This document shows positions 58,815 to 64,000 of a DNA stretch of 64,000 nucleotides, piece after piece; position 1 is the first letter of the stretch, and the number at the start of each line of letters is the position of its first letter. This DNA comes from Sabethes cyaneus. Its lineage: Eukaryota > Arthropoda > Insecta > Diptera > Culicidae. The stretch is from assembly GCF_943734655.1 (NCBI RefSeq), contig NC_071354.1:69213544-69277543 (forward strand). The letters run 5' to 3'. The notes beneath the pieces are model-generated. The model saw only the letters and a list, made by a program, of their open reading frames with translations. It did not search any database and was not told the origin of the DNA. The position numbers were made by a program, and so were the translations under genes.

Positions 58815-59030
58815 TAAAAATAAAAAATAAGAAAACTTATCCAATTTAATTCTTCTATGTGTATTTTATTCACGACAGATACGTATTTCGCTTACGACTT
58901 GCAGGCTTCCTCAGTTCGAAAACAGACACTGAGGAAGCCTGCAAGTCGTAGGCGAAATACGTATCTGTCGTGAATAAAATACACATAGTAGAATTAAATT
59001 GGATAAGTTTTCTTATTTTTTATTTTTAGA
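58815..59030. repeat. Near-perfect inverted repeat with hammerhead-like motif
   Basis: Two ~100-bp arms with a ~12-bp spacer (about 58916-58927). On the plus strand the right arm reads GACA (58925-58928), CTGAGGA (58929-58935), an extra A, GCCTGC…GTAGGC (stem II, 58937-58953), GAAA (58954-58957), TACGTATC, TGTC (58966-58969). GACA pairs with TGTC (stem I) and ATAC with GTAT (short stem III), with ATC as possible cleavage triplet. This is the order of a type I hammerhead ribozyme, except for the extra A after CTGANGA. The left arm carries the same motif on the minus strand, with one more mismatch in stem II and without the GACA. Penelope-like elements commonly carry minimal hammerheads in terminal repeats. 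Activity is not shown. Confidence 0.6.
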
Positions 59031-59034
59031 AATT

Positions 59035-60095
59035 GAGATTGTTTAACTGGATATATTTATTTAGTTAAAACAACCAATTTTCGAAGATTGGAAAATTTCA
59101 GTGGCTTGTTGATTTTATCCACCTATCGTATCAATATGTACGATAAAATTTAATGCTCACATGCTGCAATCGAACTAAGGGTACCCCCAGAGTGTTAGCG
59201 ACCTGCAATGCGACGCAACTTTTCTTGCTGTCACGCGCAACTCTTTTTCGCTCGAAAGCATGGAAAAATTCATTCACTCACATTATTTTTGGTGAATATA
59301 TTGCTTGCTTCGAAGTATTGCTTTCAATCATTCTCGCTCACATGCAAGCTCTCGAACAGAACCCTACAAAGTGAATTCACCGATGAATCGCCGACCAACA
59401 GCAGAGAGAATGCGAATGATTCAAACAAGATCGGAACTGTTGTATCGAGGTTCATTTAGAATCGTTTGAATCAAAAGATTGTGTTGGAAAGAATCATCTG
59501 CGAACCATGATTGCGAATCCAAATGATTGCGTTCAACGATCTTCTTACTGAACGAAATAAAAGAATCTTTGCTGCTGGGTTGGTAAAGCGCAAACCGCGC
59601 AATGCGTAGCTATGCAAGGAATATTCAATATAGTTTTTAAACTAAGGCACTGACTGAAGCTTATATTTTAGCAGATTTTGTAATGGTATTGACGGAATAA
59701 TCCTGCCATTTTTGTTTTATGTATTTAGGTATCGCTCATTATTAACAGGCTCAATAAAAATGAAATGATGTAAATTGGTCGTGCGGGCTTTGTGTGACCG
59801 ATCTGTCCATTAAATTATTTTATTTCATGTTTTATCATGTTAACGATGTTGGTCACGTATGGCATCAAGTAAAACAATTTTCAAAGTGATTTTTGCTGAA
59901 TAACAGTGATGGTTAGATGTACAGTAGACTCTCGGAACGGTTAATTAATTGGCGATCGGGTCGATTAACTTTTTACGTAGGACTACGTCTTTGTTTACTA
60001 TACTGGAGCTGGGTAGCACTTTGTGAAAATGAAAATAGAAGTATAACGTTTGAATGAAAGATTTCAAATGGTAATAACTACTAAACTACTGAACA
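59035..60095. other. No gene seen; possible worn MITE
   Basis: The 59160-59580 part, with GCATGGAAAAATTC, GAATGATTC and AACGATC-like words, resembles the minus strand of 63245-63670 (GCATGGAAAAAATC, GAACGATCG). They may be diverged copies of one MITE, but I could not define ends. Frames here are short and unrecognisable. Confidence 0.35.
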
Positions 60096-60099
60096 ATTT

Positions 60100-60300
60100 T
60101 AAGGAGGGCGTAAGGAGGGGGGCTCCAATACAAAGGAAACAAAAATTTCCTCAGAACTCGAGAACTAATCAAGCAAATGGTAACAAATTTGGCATGTGGG
60201 GTTTTTTAGAGCCATGAATTTATTTATTTTATGATGGTTTGAGACCCCTCACCCCTGTGGTAGGAGGATAAGGACCCTCATACAAATAAAACAGAAATTT
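60100..60300. repeat. Relic of the Helitron-type ~143-bp monomer array
   Basis: GGGGGGCTCCAATACAAAGG, AACTAATCAAGCAAATGGTA, AAATTTGGCATGTGGGG and GGTTTGAGACCCCTCACCCC match the monomers at 9050-10015. About one and a half monomers are left, and no TC/CTAG Helitron ends are nearby. Confidence 0.8.
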
Positions 60301-60304
60301 TTGT

Positions 60305-61645
60305 GTATGCGCCATATTTTCTGCTATGTAACAAGCGGTAAGCTGTGAAAGTAAACTAGTAAAACCTTCTCGGAGCAAAAGACAGTGATCATTACCATTT
60401 CAACCTTTATGATGTACACAAGTGATTTTTTGATCTCTGCGTCAGAAAGGTTGCCTGCATTGTACTTATGAAACCCCGTCCACGTATTTTGAAAGCCACC
60501 ATTGCATTCAATGAAGAATTGAATCTGAATATTTCGCTCTTCTCTTTTAAACATTCACTTAAACAATGGCACTCACAGATTCTTGTAAACATACATATGC
60601 TAGAAATACAGTTTACATTAGTCTTTGATCTGATGATCTGATATAGTCCTACGTCACCCTTTCGTACAACCCTTAGGGCTGTATACCTTGTAGTTTTTCG
60701 AAATATTAACTTCTCTAAGTAATCCTAAAAGTCATTAAAAATAATCGGAGAGCCCAATTTTGGAAGCAGTTTTTGGGTCCAAAAGCGGGGTTCTGTTTAT
60801 AGAAACATATTCACTGTATTCTTCTTGCCAATCTGAACACAGCGAATTTTTGTTTCAAATAAAAAGCTTTTGAAATTTACAGGATCAATGACGAGTCATT
60901 TCTCCTTAAATTCAACCTGATTTTGCGCTTTTTTAGCATGTTTACAAAAATCATTAAGCATGCCTGTATCAAACCATAGAGACAACTTTCCGGTACAAGA
61001 GTTTAATTTTTCAAAACTTTTTACTCATTTTGGGAATTTTTTTTGAAATGCTTTTCCTAATTGCATTTTTCCTGCAGACCTAAGCCACATGCTATTCGGC
61101 CCAGAATTATTCAGATGATCGTTAACATGTAGCTTTTAACGATTTTTTGTCGAATTTCTAAAATTTGCTAGAAACATTTTTATTTTTTTTTTAACAAATC
61201 ATTGAACAAATCATATGACTGTCGTCATATCGGTCCGTTTAACCAATTTCTCAAATATTGCTGACCCTATTTATACAAGAGCTCGGTGAAACGAGCTGTC
61301 GTTGATTCTGTAAATTTCAAAAGCAGTTTTTTGTTTGAAACAAAAATTTTGTTCATGAAAATATATTTCTATGTTCCGATTGGCAAGAAAAATGCAGTAA
61401 ATATATTTTTAAGAAACAAACTCCTGTTTTTGGCCCAAAAACTGCTTCCGAAATTGGGCTTTCTGACGAAAAGTTAATGACTGTTCATTTCCCGTTAAGT
61501 CATTTTGATTACAAACCGACTGATTTCTCATTATAGATATGATATTATCTAGGTTTTTAGTTATGTAGCAAAACAAAACAGAAAACTTTGCCTTTAAATC
61601 ATATTTCAAGAGATGTTCAATGCGGTTCAAACCTGGACTGAGTGC
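60305..61645. other. AT-rich DNA, no gene recognised
   Basis: No domain, terminal repeat or tandem repeat is recognisable. Frames of 61-76 codons on both strands look random. Confidence 0.4.
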
Positions 61646-61650
61646 TGATT

Positions 61651-63125
61651 AGGGTTGGGAGTGCCGACAGTATTTTTCGAAAACCGGTATTTCGGTACTG
61701 GAAACATCAATAATACTAGTAATACCGGTACCCAAGAGTTTTCAACCTTTCGATACACATATCAACTTCGATTAACGGACATGCTCGCATAATCCACGCA
61801 AATAATAATGTTGCCTGGTGACAAATTTATAAAACTTTGTCCACCGATCTTAAGATCTTGCTCTACTGATTAATTTTGCTGAAAACAGTAACGTTTTCTA
61901 TTGTCTGAATTCCAACATACCGAGATAAAGTTAGCGTTCCTCATTCGTTAAGTGGGATTTCGAATTTGGCAACAAATGCGTGTCGCCTATGTTGGGCAAT
62001 CGAAACCAAAATCGAAGCGGTGCCAAAATCGAGACCCTTTTTTGATATAAAAAAATTGAATGTAAATGCGTTAGAAATTGAGTAAATATTATTAATCAAC
62101 GATTGCAACAGTTTTATGTTTGAAAAGTCTGCCAAGAGTAATCTGTCCGGTGCAAGTAAGTTTTTGGTAACCTGCGGTAAGACGTAGTCCTACGGCAATA
62201 AAACTATTATTCGAAACATTCTATAACAGCAATCTTTTTTTCATGAACATTCTGAGGACATCATTTTTGCGTCATTTGAAGCATGTGTGCGGAAACTGAC
62301 TGATATATAAGCATATTTTTGTAAGGGAAATATTTTGTGTTGCCAAAATCAAGGCATGCTAAAATCGAACCATGCCAAATTCGAAACTTCACTGTACCTC
62401 CGGTACAGATGGAACCACCTGGTTATAAAAACAATTTAATACTCTTCAGAATACATAGTTTCGATAGCCTATATGAACTTATTTCATGGAAAAATTGAAG
62501 AAAAAGAAAATGTTCTACTAACTCTAGGTAAAGTTAACAGCACAGTGTCCGGAAATAATACTAAGGTTTAGATAAGATAACAGGCTCGTTATCAAATTAG
62601 CGGTTTCAAAATTCGACTTTAAGCTGCACAGAATATTCAATGCATTTCAAATTCTCCATGTGGCAATAAGCCTTTGTAACAAAATTGCTCGACACCCAAA
62701 ATCTCCTCTCGAAATCTATCATCGTAGGACAGACTGTACACAGGGTATCATAAGCATAGTCAAATACTTGCCTTCAAACGTCTAGTTTCGAAGTAAGTCA
62801 ATTCATATAGCCAAATTTTTTTGGAATACGGGACTAATCGAGCCCCTTCAAGTTGCCACTGCCTTGTACTTCTACAGTCCTTTCAAATTTCTCCTTCAAT
62901 TCTACTCGCATAACCAACGCTCGGCGGTGCCTTACCAATAATTTCGCCAATCCCGTTCCTCATGTTCGACCACTTCGGTTTTGTGGGCGAATGTTAGAAA
63001 AATTGCATTATTGGTCGGTGCCGAAACAACCTGTATTCTCCCGTGCCGGTACCGGTATTCGGTATTGGAAAATCAGCCGGTATTAGCGGTTTTCCCGGTT
63101 CCGGTACGGCCGCTATCCCAACCCT
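61651..63125. mobile_element. TIR element with CCGGTATT-rich ends (hAT-like)
   Basis: Left end AGGGTTGGGAGTGCCGACAG; reverse complement of the right end AGGGTTGGGATAGCGGCCGT. Both ends are followed by repeated ACCGGTATT/CGGTACCGG words (61681-61734 and 63025-63105). No matching 8-bp duplication is visible in the flanks. No transposase. Contains the TA-flanked element at 61951-62394. Confidence 0.65.
61951..62394. mobile_element. 444-bp TA-flanked TIR element with repeated motif
   Basis: Left end AGTGGGATTTCGAATTTGGC; reverse complement of the right end CAGTGAAGTTTCGAATTTGG. TA on both sides (61949-61950, 62395-62396). The phrase TGCCAAAATCGA(A/G)AC from the end recurs at about 62009, 62021, 62341 and 62358. 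Nested in the element at 61651-63125. Tc1/mariner-like by target and ends. Confidence 0.7.
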
Positions 63126-63126
63126 A

Positions 63127-64000
63127 TCCAGAACCGAATGACATATGGTCACGATCTGTAGGGATTATGAAGAGAATATTTCTAAATTTGGTGAAACAAT
63201 ATTGGAAACCATGAAAAATTACGATTATTTCATTGACCGCACTGCGCCGACCGCATAGAGGGGTTAATAACGAACGCTCAAGAAACATTCGAACGATCGC
63301 GCAAGAAAGATTCAAATGATTGTTTTGTGAACATTCTTTGCGACTGAGTGAATGCATTCAAAAATGAATCTTTTGCCGATCGTTCGTAGTGCAATTAACA
63401 CACCGCACGAAAGATCCATCGCGTGAACAAAACCACCAACGAACGCTGTCGCATATTTTCCTTTGCTTTGCTGGTTCTTCTTCGTTCGTAGGAGTGTGCA
63501 ATTTTGTACAGAGATGGTCAGTGCGATTGAAACCTTACGATGAGCAGGTTCGTCGATGATTTCAAAATGAATGCTGTTTGATATGATTTTTTCCATGCTT
63601 GGCCCGAAGTAGGACTGTGTATTTAGCGACATGTGAGCGAAATCACGTCGCGTCACAGTCGCTTTTACTCTGTACGGGCTCAAAATTCATTATTTATTCT
63701 ATGGGATTTTTTGTATGCTAGAAGGGCATTGGGTTAAAAGGCCACTGCGACAGTCTTAATGATCGTCTTTTGTGACAGGCCCCGATTGCAGTACATAGTT
63801 TACGGACTGCTCATACCCATTGATGGAGTTGAGCCGGATAGTTGTAATCCTGTGCCCCAATTCGGTACTGGTTAATAAAACCAAAGACCGTTTTGGGATT
63901 TAGGCTCCACACTTGATAAGGAGTAGGAAGAAAACTTCCGATAAAGTTGTGCTTTGATAATGCAAGAGCCCCGCAATTGCAGAGTAGATGCGCTGAACTT
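63127..64000. other. No gene recognised
   Basis: The minus-strand frame 63312-63683 (123 codons) has no recognisable domain and lies in sequence that may be a worn repeat related to 59160-59580. Nothing else is identifiable. Confidence 0.4.

Noticed and set aside
61651..63125. Autonomous hAT transposon
   Set aside because: No transposase-length frame or hAT dimerisation motif is present, and no 8-bp duplication was found. Called only as a TIR element.
63312..63683. 123-codon minus-strand frame
   Set aside because: Lies in sequence resembling another possible worn repeat at 59160-59580. No domain seen.

Overview
This window looks like euchromatic-intergenic or intronic DNA from an insect with a large, repeat-rich genome, most likely a mosquito (Culicidae, culicine type). 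The reasons are the AT-rich composition, the mixture of RTE-like, Jockey/CR1-like and R1/LOA-like LINE remains, a Penelope-like fragment, tRNA-derived SINEs, a Helitron and many short TIR/foldback elements. I found no convincing host protein-coding gene, rRNA or tRNA gene. The longest open frames are reverse transcriptase remains or artefacts of simple repeats. The species call is inference; the transposon content is read from the sequence.

Layout. 0-2.4 kb: apparently unique DNA. 2.4-5.3 kb: overlapping LINE remains on both strands. 5.3-11.2 kb: a nest in which a LINE tail is split by a TA-flanked TIR element, which holds a long dispersed repeat, which holds a Helitron, which holds another TA-flanked element. 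11.2-13.3 kb: the rest of the split LINE tail and decayed Jockey-like pieces. 13.4-16.8 kb: apparently unique. 16.85-21.04 kb: a second nest (TTAA-flanked foldback, then a second copy of the same long repeat, then a 5'-truncated LINE). 21.2-25 kb: two LINE fragments in opposite orientation, one split by a 1.96-kb TIR element. 26.9-29.5 kb: an internally deleted RTE-type element with a 14-bp target duplication, a SINE and a Penelope-like RT fragment. 32.7-39.5 kb: an R1/LOA-type RT fragment, a TIR element, purine-rich tracts and the best preserved LINE RT. 40-42 kb: nested small MITEs and SINEs. 44.6-48.9 kb: a degenerate 11-bp minisatellite followed by an uninterrupted 2.34-kb GACA tetranucleotide array. 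52.6-57.3 kb: two RTE-type RT pseudogenes carrying datable MITE insertions. 57.6-63.1 kb: MITEs, a SINE, a near-perfect inverted repeat containing a hammerhead-like motif, and a TIR element with another inside it.

The parts do not work together as a pathway. What the window records is order of insertion. At several junctions the host LINE reading frame closes exactly across the insertion once one target duplication is removed, so element ends and target duplications can be fixed to the base. The observations most likely to be new are (1) a recurring architecture in several unrelated short TIR elements, where a motif from the element end is repeated inside in both orientations, (2) a ~110-bp MITE family with 2-bp target duplications that are not restricted to TA, and (3) the hammerhead-like inverted pair near 58.9 kb.
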